This document shows, piece after piece, positions 34,668-43,302 of a stretch of 64,000 nucleotides of DNA. A program made the position numbers and the translations under genes. Below the pieces are notes generated by a model. It saw only the letters and a list, made by a program, of their open reading frames with translations. It was not told the origin of the DNA and did not search any database. Source of the DNA: SHVO01 sp041905525 (GTDB lineage Bacteria > Pseudomonadota > Alphaproteobacteria > Rhodospirillales > Rhodospirillaceae); NCBI GenBank assembly GCA_041905525.1, contig JAYRKY010000018.1, positions 1 through 64,000 of the forward strand. The letters run 5' to 3'. Position 1 is the first letter of the stretch, and every line of letters begins with the position of its first letter.

Positions 34668-35795
34668 TTATCGTGTCAGCCACTTGCGGAAGGCGCCGAG
34701 GAATTTCTCGTTCTCTTCGCGAGATCCGATGGTCACGCGGATAAATTTCTCGTAACCCGCCTCGCGCCAGCCTTTGATGATGACGCCTTCCTTGAGCAGG
34801 AATTGCGCGCACTCGGTGCTGTCGCCCTTACAGTCCATAAACAGAAAGTTGGTTTGCGACGGCGCCATGAATATCCCGAGGCCCGCCAGCACGCCCCTCA
34901 CGCGTTCACGCTCGGCGTTGATGCGGCCGACAGCGGCGCGCATCCACGCCTCGTCCTCCAACGCGGCGATTGCCCCCAGCTGCGCCGCCGCATTTACATT
35001 GAAAGGCGTCTTGGCGGCGTTGATCACGCGGGCAAACTCCGGGCTTGAGCAGGCGGCATAGCCCACGCGCAGACCTGCGAGTCCGTAAGCCTTTGAAAAC
35101 GTCCTCAGAATCACATGCGGTACATTCAATCGGCGCAATACCTCGAGGCCATCCGGGAAACCCGGCTCCGTGAACTCACGGTAAGCCTCGTCCAGAACGA
35201 AGAGACAAGAATTGCCGTTGGCAGCCGCCAGCCGTTCAAGCGCGGGAAGATCAAGCGTCACGCCGACCGGGTTGGACGGCGTCGAAATGAAAAAGACTTG
35301 CGGCCTCTGCGCCAGCGCGTCTTCCAGTGCCGGGATGTCGAAGGTCAGGTCCGATGTCATTGGGACCTTGATCACCTTCGCGCCCATGGCCATCGGCTCG
35401 ATTTCATGCAGCCCGAAGCTGGGCACGACAGTCACCGCCAGCCCACCAGGGGTGAGGAACGCACGGCTAATGGCGGCGATCATCTCCTCCGAGCCATTGC
35501 CGCACACAATGAGCGCGGGATCGATCCCGAGGTATTTTCCGATCGCCGCGCGAAGGTCCCGCGCCGCCGGGTCGGCGTAGCGCCAAGGCTCGAACGCGCT
35601 GGAGGCCAAGGCCGCCATCACCTTCGGCGAACACCCGAAGGGATTCTCATTACTTGCCAGCCTCGCAATGAAATCGTGTCCGCTCACCTCGCGGGCGACG
35701 GCGACCGGGAGACCGGCGTTGTACGACGGCAATGCCGCAACATGCGGGTTGAACGCAGGACCCGCGTGGGGCTGCGAAGCACTCTTTGATGTCAT
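34668..35795 (-). CDS. HisC-like histidinol-phosphate/aromatic aminotransferase
   Basis: 375 residues of PLP fold type I, HisC family. SNENPFG (residues 48-54) is the typical start, DEAYREF (202-208) holds the cofactor-binding Asp/Tyr, and Lys235 in RTFSKAYG binds PLP. HisC makes histidinol phosphate, but members also act on aromatic amino acids. Here it is the last gene of an operon with a Rieske oxygenase and a ferredoxin, 12 bases after the ferredoxin, and beside hut genes. A catabolic role is therefore possible. I leave the symbol empty for this reason. Confidence 0.85.
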   Translation of the reverse strand: MTSKSASQPHAGPAFNPHVAALPSYNAGLPVAVAREVSGHDFIARLASNENPFGCSPKVMAALASSAFEPWRYADPAARDLRAAIGKYLGIDPALIVCGNGSEEMIAAISRAFLTPGGLAVTVVPSFGLHEIEPMAMGAKVIKVPMTSDLTFDIPALEDALAQRPQVFFISTPSNPVGVTLDLPALERLAAANGNSCLFVLDEAYREFTEPGFPDGLEVLRRLNVPHVILRTFSKAYGLAGLRVGYAACSSPEFARVINAAKTPFNVNAAAQLGAIAALEDEAWMRAAVGRINAERERVRGVLAGLGIFMAPSQTNFLFMDCKGDSTECAQFLLKEGVIIKGWREAGYEKFIRVTIGSREENEKFLGAFRKWLTR

Positions 35796-35807
35796 GCGAT
35801 TACTCGG

Positions 35808-36062
35808 CTAAAGGTCGAGGACGACCGACGTTATCGGGGCTGTGCAGCATAACAGGACAACGCCCGGGTCGGGCAAATACAATGCGTCCTCCACGTATGT
35901 CACTTCGCCCTCCAGCAGCGCCGTCGCGCACGTTCCGTACACGCCGGCGCCGCAACTGAACGGCGCGTCGATGCCGTTGTCCTCGGCGAAGGTGAGCAGG
36001 GACTCGGTTTCCGTCCATGCCACGGTCCGGCCGGAGGATTTGAAAGTGACCGTGAGGCTCAT
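35808..36062 (-). CDS. [2Fe-2S] ferredoxin with Tyr at the second ligand position
   Basis: 84 residues from ATG 36062; its ATGA overlaps the oxygenase stop codon. It resembles the C-terminal ferredoxin domain of phthalate-type (VanB-like) oxygenase reductases, but the flavin and NAD domains are absent. The ligand pattern should be C-x4-C-x2-C-x27-C. Here it is Cys37, Tyr42, Cys45, and Cys73 (in LLCC). So the second Cys is replaced by Tyr (codon tac), while the surrounding GVYGTC is otherwise normal. It is presumably the electron donor of the Rieske oxygenase. Whether it still binds a cluster is unclear. Confidence 0.85.
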   Translation of the reverse strand: MSLTVTFKSSGRTVAWTETESLLTFAEDNGIDAPFSCGAGVYGTCATALLEGEVTYVEDALYLPDPGVVLLCCTAPITSVVLDL

Positions 36063-37129
36063 TCGGCGGCAACCAGGGTTGGTTTTTCGTCCGCGATCAT
36101 CTGCGCCAAGCGCTTGCGGAAGTGCAGCGGGCCCTTGTCGATCTTCAGATCGATGTGGTGACCCTTCTTGGCGCTCATGCCGCGGTGGACGGCTTGGACA
36201 ATCGCCTTGTCTTCCTCGAACGCGGTGCGCACGCTTCTTGCGAAAGCCTCCGACACGGCGTTGTCGTTTGGCGCAAAGTTGCGCATCTGGAACCAATAGT
36301 AGCGGGTCAGGTTCTCCGTGATGGGTGTCAGGAAATTATAGCTATCCATCAAGAACACGTCCTTGTGGAACGGCTTATCGTCGCCGCCCGTCCCGGCGGG
36401 AACGAAGATCGCCTTGATGATGGCGTGACTCGGATAGCGCACTTCGTAGTGCTGCTTGCGGTCGCAGTTCCCCTGAAACTTCAGATAAGGCTGATAGAAC
36501 GGCGCGGGCTCCGTGTCCCGCATCCAGCGTGAGACGATCACCCCCTGGTCGACGATAGTGGTATCGGGCACGTCTTCGGCACAGGCCGCATTCCCAAAGG
36601 AGGTTTGATGGACCCACGCCACATGCGAGGGGTCGAGAAGATTGTCGGTCATATAGAGGTAATTGCATTCGACCGTCATCGCATCGCCGCGATTGAGGCC
36701 CCAGGCCGGATCTCCCCAATGTTCGACTTGCATGATTTTTGCGGGATCGGCTTTGGCGGCCTCGCCCATCCAAATCCAAATCAGACCGTAGCGCTCTTCC
36801 ACAGGGTAGGAATGCACGCAGGCCGCCTTCGGAATGCGCTGGCCGCCCGGCGCGCGCGTGCACACGCCCTGCTGATTGAATGTGAGGCCGTGGTAGCCGC
36901 ACTCCACCTCGTCGCCCTTCAGGCGTCCCATGGAGAGAGGAAGTTTGCGATGCGGACACGCGTTCTCCAGCGCCGCGGGTTTCCCGGCGCTGTCGCGATA
37001 CATCACAATGCTCTCGTTCAAAATTGTGACAGCCGTCAGCGCGTGGCCGATTTCGTTGTCCCAGGCGGCCACGTACCAGGCGTTTTTCAAAAATGCGGGC
37101 GAATCTCTCCCGCTCTCAATGCTCGTCAT
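36059..37129 (-). CDS. Rieske-type aromatic ring-hydroxylating/demethylating oxygenase, alpha subunit
   Basis: 356 residues. The Rieske motif is intact: Cys58-x-His60 and Cys77-x2-His80. The mononuclear iron motif DxxHxxxxH is Asp166, His169, His174 in LLDPSHVAWVH. Size and motifs match the VanA/phthalate 4,5-dioxygenase-type (class IA) oxygenases that act as O-demethylases or hydroxylases. It heads a three-gene operon: its stop overlaps the ferredoxin start, and the HisC-like gene follows. No reductase gene is present here. The substrate is unknown. Confidence 0.92.
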   Translation of the reverse strand: MTSIESGRDSPAFLKNAWYVAAWDNEIGHALTAVTILNESIVMYRDSAGKPAALENACPHRKLPLSMGRLKGDEVECGYHGLTFNQQGVCTRAPGGQRIPKAACVHSYPVEERYGLIWIWMGEAAKADPAKIMQVEHWGDPAWGLNRGDAMTVECNYLYMTDNLLDPSHVAWVHQTSFGNAACAEDVPDTTIVDQGVIVSRWMRDTEPAPFYQPYLKFQGNCDRKQHYEVRYPSHAIIKAIFVPAGTGGDDKPFHKDVFLMDSYNFLTPITENLTRYYWFQMRNFAPNDNAVSEAFARSVRTAFEEDKAIVQAVHRGMSAKKGHHIDLKIDKGPLHFRKRLAQMIADEKPTLVAAE

Positions 37130-37347
37130 CGGCGGTCACAGTCATCTCGCGGTTAACCCCAGGGAAAGTTCAGCGCCACTTCAAGGTGGCGTCTTATTCA
37201 TGCGCATAATTGGCGGACGCGGGTCCGGTCCCGCAAGCCGGGTTGGCATACGATATTATTTAGTAAATCTAATATGTATTGGCCGTGAAAAGTGTGTGTT
37301 TTCGGAGACAAAAGCCTGTCCAGGCCGGCTTACACACGGGTTTTGCT
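37130..37347. promoter_or_regulatory. spacer between hutD and the Rieske operon, with AT-rich inverted repeat
   Basis: At 37256-37275 a TATTTAG-TAAAT-CTAATA near-palindrome sits in a strongly AT-rich patch, a likely promoter/operator for the minus-strand Rieske operon. At about 37172-37189 is CGCCAC-TTCAAG-GTGGCG, a 6-base GC hairpin without a T-run that could attenuate hut readthrough or be part of the leader. Confidence 0.4.
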
Positions 37348-37911
37348 TCAGCGGGGCTTAATTGAAATGACATATAGGGTCGACAGAGTGTCGGCCGAAA
37401 ACGCCATGGTTTCTCCCGGCGACGTCCCCACCGCGGTATCGAGTGCTTTTAGAGTTTCTCCATTTTGTAGCCGGACAGCGCCCGTATGGCAGAAAAGGAC
37501 GACGGTTCCGGCCTCCACGAGGAGCGACTTCTCACCCATAACGGACGCCCGTCTCACGTCGTGAGAAAATCCGGACCGCCGCGTCATCACGTTCAAGTCG
37601 GTTACCGGACCCCGCAGGACGGCCCCCTGCGTCGTCGCGTCGCCCGGGAAACGGTGAGGTGGGCTCATCTCCATCAAATCCACGACGTTACCGTCGATCG
37701 TGAGGCGGATCGTGCCGGAGAGGACCGACAAGGTACGGTCGATGCCCGGGAAAGACGAAAACGGTCCGTCGCTCGCCACGGTCGCCATCGATAGACGCCA
37801 GTCCATGGATGCAAAGTCGGCGGCCGCGGGAGAGACAGCTATTTCCACCGTCTCCCCGCCCCCGTTCTTCCACGGCATACGCCGATAGTCGGCGGACCGG
37901 AGGATCTGCAT
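37348..37911 (-). CDS. hutD: HutD-family protein
   Basis: 187 residues of the HutD/Ves family, a bicupin fold. MPWKNGGGETVEI near residues 12-24 is the family signature. HutD is common in hut operons and has been proposed to limit the pathway or bind a hut metabolite; no enzymatic reaction is firmly assigned. It is the last gene of hutI-hutH-hutG-hutU-hutD, 18 bases after hutU. Confidence 0.9.
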   Translation of the reverse strand: MQILRSADYRRMPWKNGGGETVEIAVSPAAADFASMDWRLSMATVASDGPFSSFPGIDRTLSVLSGTIRLTIDGNVVDLMEMSPPHRFPGDATTQGAVLRGPVTDLNVMTRRSGFSHDVRRASVMGEKSLLVEAGTVVLFCHTGAVRLQNGETLKALDTAVGTSPGETMAFSADTLSTLYVISIKPR

Positions 37912-37929
37912 CGCGCGCGAACCGTCCGC

Positions 37930-39597
37930 TTACTTCTCGAGGCTCGGCAGATCGAGGCCCATCTCATGGGCGCAATCGATTGCGATCTCGTAGCCGGCAT
38001 CGGCGTGGCGCATCACGCCGGTGGCCGGGTCGTTCCACAGCACGCGTTCGATGCGGCGCGCGGCGTCCTTCGTGCCGTCGCAGCAGATCACCATGCCCGA
38101 ATGCTGCGAGAAGCCCATACCGACCCCGCCGCCGTGATGCAGCGACACCCAGGTCGCGCCCGAGGCGGTATTCAGAAGCGCGTTCAACAACGGCCAATCG
38201 GACACGGCGTCCGATCCGTCCTTCATCGATTCCGTCTCGCGGTTGGGCGAGGACACGGACCCGGAATCCAAATGGTCGCGGCCGATCACGATCGGAGCCT
38301 TGAGTTCACCATTGGCGACCATTTCGTTGAAGGCTAGACCCAAACGGTGGCGCTGGCCGAGGCCGACCCAACAGATGCGCGCTGGGAGACCCTGGAACTT
38401 GATTCGCTTGCCCGCCATATCGAGCCAGTTATGCAGGTGTTTGTCGTCGGGGATAAGTTCCTTCACCTTCGCATCTGTCTTGGCGATGTCTTCCGGATCG
38501 CCCGAGAGCGCGGCCCAGCGGAACGGGCCAACGCCGCGGCAGAACAGCGGGCGGATGTACGCCGGAACGAAGCCCGGGAACGCGAAAGCGTCTTTCACGC
38601 CTTCCTCGAATGCCATCTGACGAATGTTATTGCCGTAGTCGACCGTCGGGATGCCCTGCTTCTTGAAGGCAAGCATTGCCTGCACGTGAACCGCCATGGA
38701 CTCGCGGGCGGCTTTCGCCACGCTCGCCGGGTTCTTCTGACGCTGTTCTTCCCACTTCTCCAACGTCCACCCGATCGGCAGATAGCCGTTGATGGGATCG
38801 TGCGCGGACGTTTGATCGGTGACGGCGTCCGGCTTCACCCCGCGGCGGACCAATTCCGGCAGGATCTCGGCGGCGTTGCCAAGCAGGGCGACCGACAGTG
38901 CCTTCTTCTCTTTTGTCGCCTTCGCAATGATCGCGAGAGCGTCGTCCAAGTCCTTCGCTTGAACGTCGACATAACCGGTGCGCAGACGGAACTCGATGGA
39001 CGAGGGGCGGCACTCGATGGCCAGGCAGGAGGCGCCCGCCATTGTTGCCGCAAGAGTTTGCGCACCGCCCATGCCGCCAAGGCCGGCGGTCAGGATCCAG
39101 CGGCCCGACAGATCGCCGTTGTAGTGTTGACGGCCCATTTCGACGAACGTCTCATAGGTCCCTTGCACGATGCCTTGCGAACCGATGTAGATCCAAGAGC
39201 CGGCCGTCATCTGGCCGTACATCATCAAACCCTTCTTATCGAGTTCGTTAAAGTGCTCCCAGGTGCCCCAGCGCGGCACCAAATTGGAATTCGCCAGCAG
39301 AACGCGGGGCGCATCGGCGTGGGTCTTGAACACGCCCACCGGTTTTCCCGATTGGATCAGAAGGGTTTCATCCTTCTCCAGCCGCTTCAACGTCTCAACG
39401 ATACGGTCGTAGGCGTCCCAATCGCGCGCGGCGCGGCCGATGCCGCCGTAAACCACGAGTTCTTCCGGCTTCTCGGCCACCTCGGGGTCAAGGTTGTTCA
39501 TCAGCATGCGCAGGGGCGCTTCCGTCACCCAGTACTTCGCATTCAGTTCCGAGCCGCGCGGCGCGCGGATTTTGCGGGCGTTGTCGAGACGCTTCAT
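37930..39597 (-). CDS. hutU: HutU, urocanate hydratase (urocanase)
   Basis: 555 residues, the usual urocanase length. Conserved family stretches include the N-terminal NNLDPEVAEKPEELVVYGGIGRA in parts, the NAD-related GGMGGAQTLAATMAG and the SGDPEDIAKTD segment. The enzyme uses bound NAD+ to add water to urocanate, giving 4-imidazolone-5-propionate, in the cytoplasm. It lies 16 bases after hutG and 18 before hutD. Confidence 0.97.
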   Translation of the reverse strand: MKRLDNARKIRAPRGSELNAKYWVTEAPLRMLMNNLDPEVAEKPEELVVYGGIGRAARDWDAYDRIVETLKRLEKDETLLIQSGKPVGVFKTHADAPRVLLANSNLVPRWGTWEHFNELDKKGLMMYGQMTAGSWIYIGSQGIVQGTYETFVEMGRQHYNGDLSGRWILTAGLGGMGGAQTLAATMAGASCLAIECRPSSIEFRLRTGYVDVQAKDLDDALAIIAKATKEKKALSVALLGNAAEILPELVRRGVKPDAVTDQTSAHDPINGYLPIGWTLEKWEEQRQKNPASVAKAARESMAVHVQAMLAFKKQGIPTVDYGNNIRQMAFEEGVKDAFAFPGFVPAYIRPLFCRGVGPFRWAALSGDPEDIAKTDAKVKELIPDDKHLHNWLDMAGKRIKFQGLPARICWVGLGQRHRLGLAFNEMVANGELKAPIVIGRDHLDSGSVSSPNRETESMKDGSDAVSDWPLLNALLNTASGATWVSLHHGGGVGMGFSQHSGMVICCDGTKDAARRIERVLWNDPATGVMRHADAGYEIAIDCAHEMGLDLPSLEK

Positions 39598-39613
39598 CTG
39601 GTGTCCCCTTGGT

Positions 39614-40432
39614 CTAGGTGTGTTTCGCGAATTCGAGACAGGCGTTCAAAACCTGCGTCAACGCCGCGCGCATCGGCGCCGCGTAGGCCGGATCGTAGGC
39701 GACAGGCCAGTCGCCTTCCGCGACCGGTCCGTTGAACTCGTTGAGATAGCCGCGGCATGCCAACTCCATCTGGATGGCGTGGACATTGTTCGCCGGGCGG
39801 CCGTAATGGCGGGTGATATAGCCGCCCTTGAAACGGCCGTTCACGATGTGACTGTATGGTGTTGCCGCGCAAGCACCGGCCACGGACGCTTCCAGCGCCG
39901 GATCGCAGGACTTCCCGCTGTTGGTGCCGATGTTGAAGTTGGGAAGCTCGCCGTCGAACAGGCGGGGCACGACCGAGCGGATCGAATGACAGTCGTATAA
40001 GACCACCCGCGGATAGCGTGCGGAGAGCCGCGCAATTTGCTCCGTCAAAGCAGCGTGATACGGATCGTAGTACCGCGCACGGCGATCCGCGATTTCGGCA
40101 GAGTCCGGCGCAAGCCCCGTCTTGTAGAGCGGTTCGCCATCGAAAGTGGTCGTCGGACAGAGTTCCGTTGTCGCTTGGCCTGGATAAAGCGAAACCCCGG
40201 TAGGATCGCGGTTCACGTCGATCACCGTGCGCGACAAACCGGTGCGGACAATTGTGGCGCCAAGGGTCTTGCCAAAGTCGTAGAGTTTCTCGATGTGCCA
40301 GTCCGCGTCTTTCCGCCCGATCCACGGCGAGACCAGCTTGTCCTCGATATCCGCGAGGTCAGTGCCTGTGTGAGGCATCGACAGCACAAGCGGGCCGTCC
40401 CCTTCGATGATCGTTAGCCAGGCCGTCGTCAT
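39614..40432 (-). CDS. hutG: HutG, N-formylglutamate deformylase
   Basis: 272 residues of the N-formylglutamate amidohydrolase (FGase) family. Typical parts are LVLSMPHTGTDL near the N-terminus (metal-binding His), TVIDVNRDPTGVSLYPGQ, and VVLYDCHSIRS. It releases glutamate and formate from N-formylglutamate, the last step of the five-step route. Its ATG overlaps the hutH stop codon (ATGA). The presence of hutF supports this enzyme over the arginase-like HutG. Confidence 0.94.
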   Translation of the reverse strand: MTTAWLTIIEGDGPLVLSMPHTGTDLADIEDKLVSPWIGRKDADWHIEKLYDFGKTLGATIVRTGLSRTVIDVNRDPTGVSLYPGQATTELCPTTTFDGEPLYKTGLAPDSAEIADRRARYYDPYHAALTEQIARLSARYPRVVLYDCHSIRSVVPRLFDGELPNFNIGTNSGKSCDPALEASVAGACAATPYSHIVNGRFKGGYITRHYGRPANNVHAIQMELACRGYLNEFNGPVAEGDWPVAYDPAYAAPMRAALTQVLNACLEFAKHT

Positions 40433-41961
40433 GCGATCGCCTCGGGCAGCTTCACGCCCTTCACGGCCTGGGCAAGCGCGCCCGAACGCACAAGGCTCAA
40501 GGCCTTCTGGATATCGGGATGGAAGTAACGGTCATCCTCCAGCTTCGGAACCTCGGCGCGCACCTGTTTGCGAACCGCCTCAAGCGGCGGGCTTGACGTG
40601 AGCGGCGCTAGAAAGTCGCAGGCCTGCGCCGCCGCCAGCAGTTCAATCGCGATCACCGCGTTCGCGGTCTCCACCATGGAAAGAAGGCGCCGCGCCCCAT
40701 GCGCGGCCATGGAGACGTGGTCTTCCTGGTTGGCCGATGTCGGGATGGAGTCGACGCTCGCCGGAAAGGCACGTTGCTTGTTTTCGGAGACGAGAGCCGC
40801 GGCCGTCACTTGCGGGATCATGAAACCGGAGTTGAGGCCGGGTTTCGGCGTGAGGAAGGCCGGCAGGCAGGATAGCGCCGGATCGATCAACATGGCGAGC
40901 CGGCGCTCGGCGAGCGAGCCGATCTCACAAATCGCCATGGCGATCATATCCGCCGCGAACGCCACGGGCTCGGCGTGGAAATTGCCGCCCGACAGCGCTT
41001 CGTTCTCGTCCGCAAAGATCAAGGGATTGTCCGAGACACCGTTCGCTTCGGTCTCCAGGAAACGCGCCGCGTTGCGCAGAAGATCGAGACATGCGCCCAT
41101 CACCTGCGGCTGACAGCGGAGGCAGTATGGATCCTGGACGCGGCTGTCGTTCACGAGGTGCGACGCGCGGATCGCGCTGCCGTCCATAAGCGCACGGTAT
41201 GTCGCGGCGGCCTCGATCTGGCCCTGATGCTTGCGCAAAGCATGGATGCGGGGATCAAACGGCGTGTTGGAGCCTTTCGCGCCGTCAGTGGTGAGGGCGC
41301 CGGTCACCACCGCCGCCTGGAACAGTGTTTCAGCGTCGAACAATCCCGCAAGACCGTAGGCGGTGGAGAATTGCGTCCCATTGAGGAGCGCGAGGCCCTC
41401 TTTGGCACCCAAGGTGATCGGCGCGAGTCCTGCGTCCTTCAGCGCATCCGCGGCCGGCTGCCTGCCTTTGGGTGTGAACGCTTCGCCCACCCCGATCATG
41501 ACGGACGTCATGTGAGACAGCGGCGCAAGGTCGCCGGAGGCGCCGACAGAGCCTTGATTCGGGATGACAGGGACGATGTCCCGGGCGATCATCGCTTCCA
41601 GCAGATCGAGCGTCGCCGGACGCACGCCCGATGCGCCCTGTCCGAGGCTCGCCAGCTTGAGCGCCATCATCAGGCGCGCCACGTTCGTCGGCATCGGTTC
41701 ACCGACGCCGGCGGAATGGGAGAGCACGATATTGCGTTGAAGCTGCTGAAGATCGGCGTCTTCGATCTTCACGCTCGCGAGTTTGCCGAATCCGGTGTTG
41801 ATGCCGTACACCGGCGCGCCTTTGGCGATGATGCGTGCAACGGCGTCCGCGCTTTTCTCGACGGCTGGCCGGCACGCAGGGTCGAGTTTCGCCGGCGCGC
41901 CGCGATAAACCGCGCGCCACTCTGCAAGGCTCGTCGCGCCCGGCTTCAGTATGACGGTCAT
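40429..41961 (-). CDS. hutH: HutH, histidine ammonia-lyase
   Basis: 510 residues from ATG 41961, which overlaps the hutI stop (ATGA); the longer upstream frame is inside hutI. The MIO prosthetic group should form from Ala141-Ser142-Gly143 in GSVGASGDLAPLSH, and Tyr52 in VYGINTGFG is the catalytic Tyr. It turns L-histidine into urocanate and ammonia, the first step of the pathway. Urocanate is the usual HutC inducer. Confidence 0.97.
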   Translation of the reverse strand: MTVILKPGATSLAEWRAVYRGAPAKLDPACRPAVEKSADAVARIIAKGAPVYGINTGFGKLASVKIEDADLQQLQRNIVLSHSAGVGEPMPTNVARLMMALKLASLGQGASGVRPATLDLLEAMIARDIVPVIPNQGSVGASGDLAPLSHMTSVMIGVGEAFTPKGRQPAADALKDAGLAPITLGAKEGLALLNGTQFSTAYGLAGLFDAETLFQAAVVTGALTTDGAKGSNTPFDPRIHALRKHQGQIEAAATYRALMDGSAIRASHLVNDSRVQDPYCLRCQPQVMGACLDLLRNAARFLETEANGVSDNPLIFADENEALSGGNFHAEPVAFAADMIAMAICEIGSLAERRLAMLIDPALSCLPAFLTPKPGLNSGFMIPQVTAAALVSENKQRAFPASVDSIPTSANQEDHVSMAAHGARRLLSMVETANAVIAIELLAAAQACDFLAPLTSSPPLEAVRKQVRAEVPKLEDDRYFHPDIQKALSLVRSGALAQAVKGVKLPEAIA

Positions 41962-43187
41962 TGGCCTCTCCAGATGCGTGCATGCAAGGGGTTGAAGCCC
42001 ATGCGATAGACCAGTTCCGCCGGCCGCTCGATATTCCAGATCGCAAGGTCGGCGCTTTTTCCGGCTTCCAGAGTGCCGATCTCGCTGGATAGACCTAAAG
42101 CCTTCGCAGCCTCTCGCGTGACGCCCGCGATACATTCGTCCACCGACAGGCGAAAGAGCGTCGCGGCGAGGTTCATCGACATCAGCAGCGAGGTAAGCGG
42201 CGACGTGCCCGGGTTCGAGTCCGTCGAGACCGCCATCGGCACGTTGTATTGGCGGAACAGGGCGATGGGCGGCTGACGCGTATCGCGCATGAAATAGAAG
42301 GCGCCCGGCAACAGGACCGCGACGGTTCCGGCCTTCGCCATCGCGGCGACGCCGGCTTCGTCCGTGTGCTCCAGATGGTCCGCCGAAAGCGCTTTGAATT
42401 TCGCCGCGAGCATTGCGCCGCGCAAATTCGAAAGCTGATCCGCGTGCAGTTTGACCGGAAGGTTATAGGCCGCCGCAGCTTCGAAAACGCGGCTCACTTC
42501 CTCCGGCGAGAACGCGATGCCTTCGCAGAAGGCATCGACAGCGTCGGCCAGATTTTCCTTCACCACTGCGGGTAGCATCTCGCTGACGATGGCATCGATA
42601 TAGGCGTGCTTGTCGCCCTTTGCTTCCGCCGGCAAGGCGTGCGCGCCAAGGAAAGTGGTCCGGATCGTCACGGACCGCTCATGACCTAACTGCCGCGCGG
42701 CGCGAAGCGCTTTCGTTTCGTTCTCGAGGTCGAGCCCATAGCCCGACTTCACTTCCACGGTCGTCACACCCTCGGCTATCAGGGCGTCGAGGCGGGGCAG
42801 TGTTTGGCGCACCAATTCCGCCTGATCTGCTTCGCGGGAATACTTGACGGTGGAGACGATGCCGCCTCCGGCCCGGGCGATTTCCTCGTAGCTCGCCCCG
42901 CGCAGACGCAATTCGAACTCGTGAGCGCGGTTGCCCGCGTAGACAAGATGCGTGTGGCAGTCGACGAGTCCAGGCGTAATCCAGCGCCCGTCACAATCGG
43001 TGGCAGCGATCTTCCCGAGCTCGGAGGGAAGGTCGGCTTCCGGACCGGCAAAGGCGATGCGGCCATCGCGAATCGCGACTGCGCCCTTTTCCACGATCCC
43101 CAAGCCGGGGGCAGTGGGGGCGAGGGTCGCGAGGCGAGCATTCCGGAAAAGCCTTTCCGCACCGCTCGATTTTGTGCCCTCTGGCAT
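41958..43187 (-). CDS. hutI: HutI, imidazolonepropionase
   Basis: 409 residues of the amidohydrolase superfamily. His78 and His80 in DCHTHLVYAG are metal ligands, and further His and Asp are in VKLHADQLSN, SADHLEHTDE and VSTDSNPGT. It opens the imidazolone ring to N-formimino-L-glutamate. It is the first gene of the minus-strand operon; hutH starts inside its stop codon. The 115-base gap to hutF holds a HutC-like site. Confidence 0.96.
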   Translation of the reverse strand: MPEGTKSSGAERLFRNARLATLAPTAPGLGIVEKGAVAIRDGRIAFAGPEADLPSELGKIAATDCDGRWITPGLVDCHTHLVYAGNRAHEFELRLRGASYEEIARAGGGIVSTVKYSREADQAELVRQTLPRLDALIAEGVTTVEVKSGYGLDLENETKALRAARQLGHERSVTIRTTFLGAHALPAEAKGDKHAYIDAIVSEMLPAVVKENLADAVDAFCEGIAFSPEEVSRVFEAAAAYNLPVKLHADQLSNLRGAMLAAKFKALSADHLEHTDEAGVAAMAKAGTVAVLLPGAFYFMRDTRQPPIALFRQYNVPMAVSTDSNPGTSPLTSLLMSMNLAATLFRLSVDECIAGVTREAAKALGLSSEIGTLEAGKSADLAIWNIERPAELVYRMGFNPLHARIWRGQ

Positions 43188-43224
43188 ATGATTTCCCGGT
43201 TTCCAAGTCGCGCCGACCCGGATA

Positions 43225-43236
43225 ATGTATAGACAT
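43225..43236. promoter_or_regulatory. candidate HutC operator between hutI and hutF
   Basis: ATGTATAGACAT, a near-palindrome inside AATGTATAGACATATT. It lies 38 bases before hutI and 66 before hutF, so it could control both directions. The TAGACATA core recurs at two places between the symporter gene and hutC. It resembles the TGTATAGACA type of HutC site known from other Proteobacteria. Confidence 0.7.
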
Positions 43237-43302
43237 ATTCAGATCGAAAGCAAGCTGACTCCCGACTGTAGTGGGCTTTCGCTCTTTTCAAAGGACTCGC
43301 GG

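Noticed and set aside
38347..39735. 462-codon open frame on the plus strand
   Set aside because: Antisense to hutU, a certain gene. No family features.
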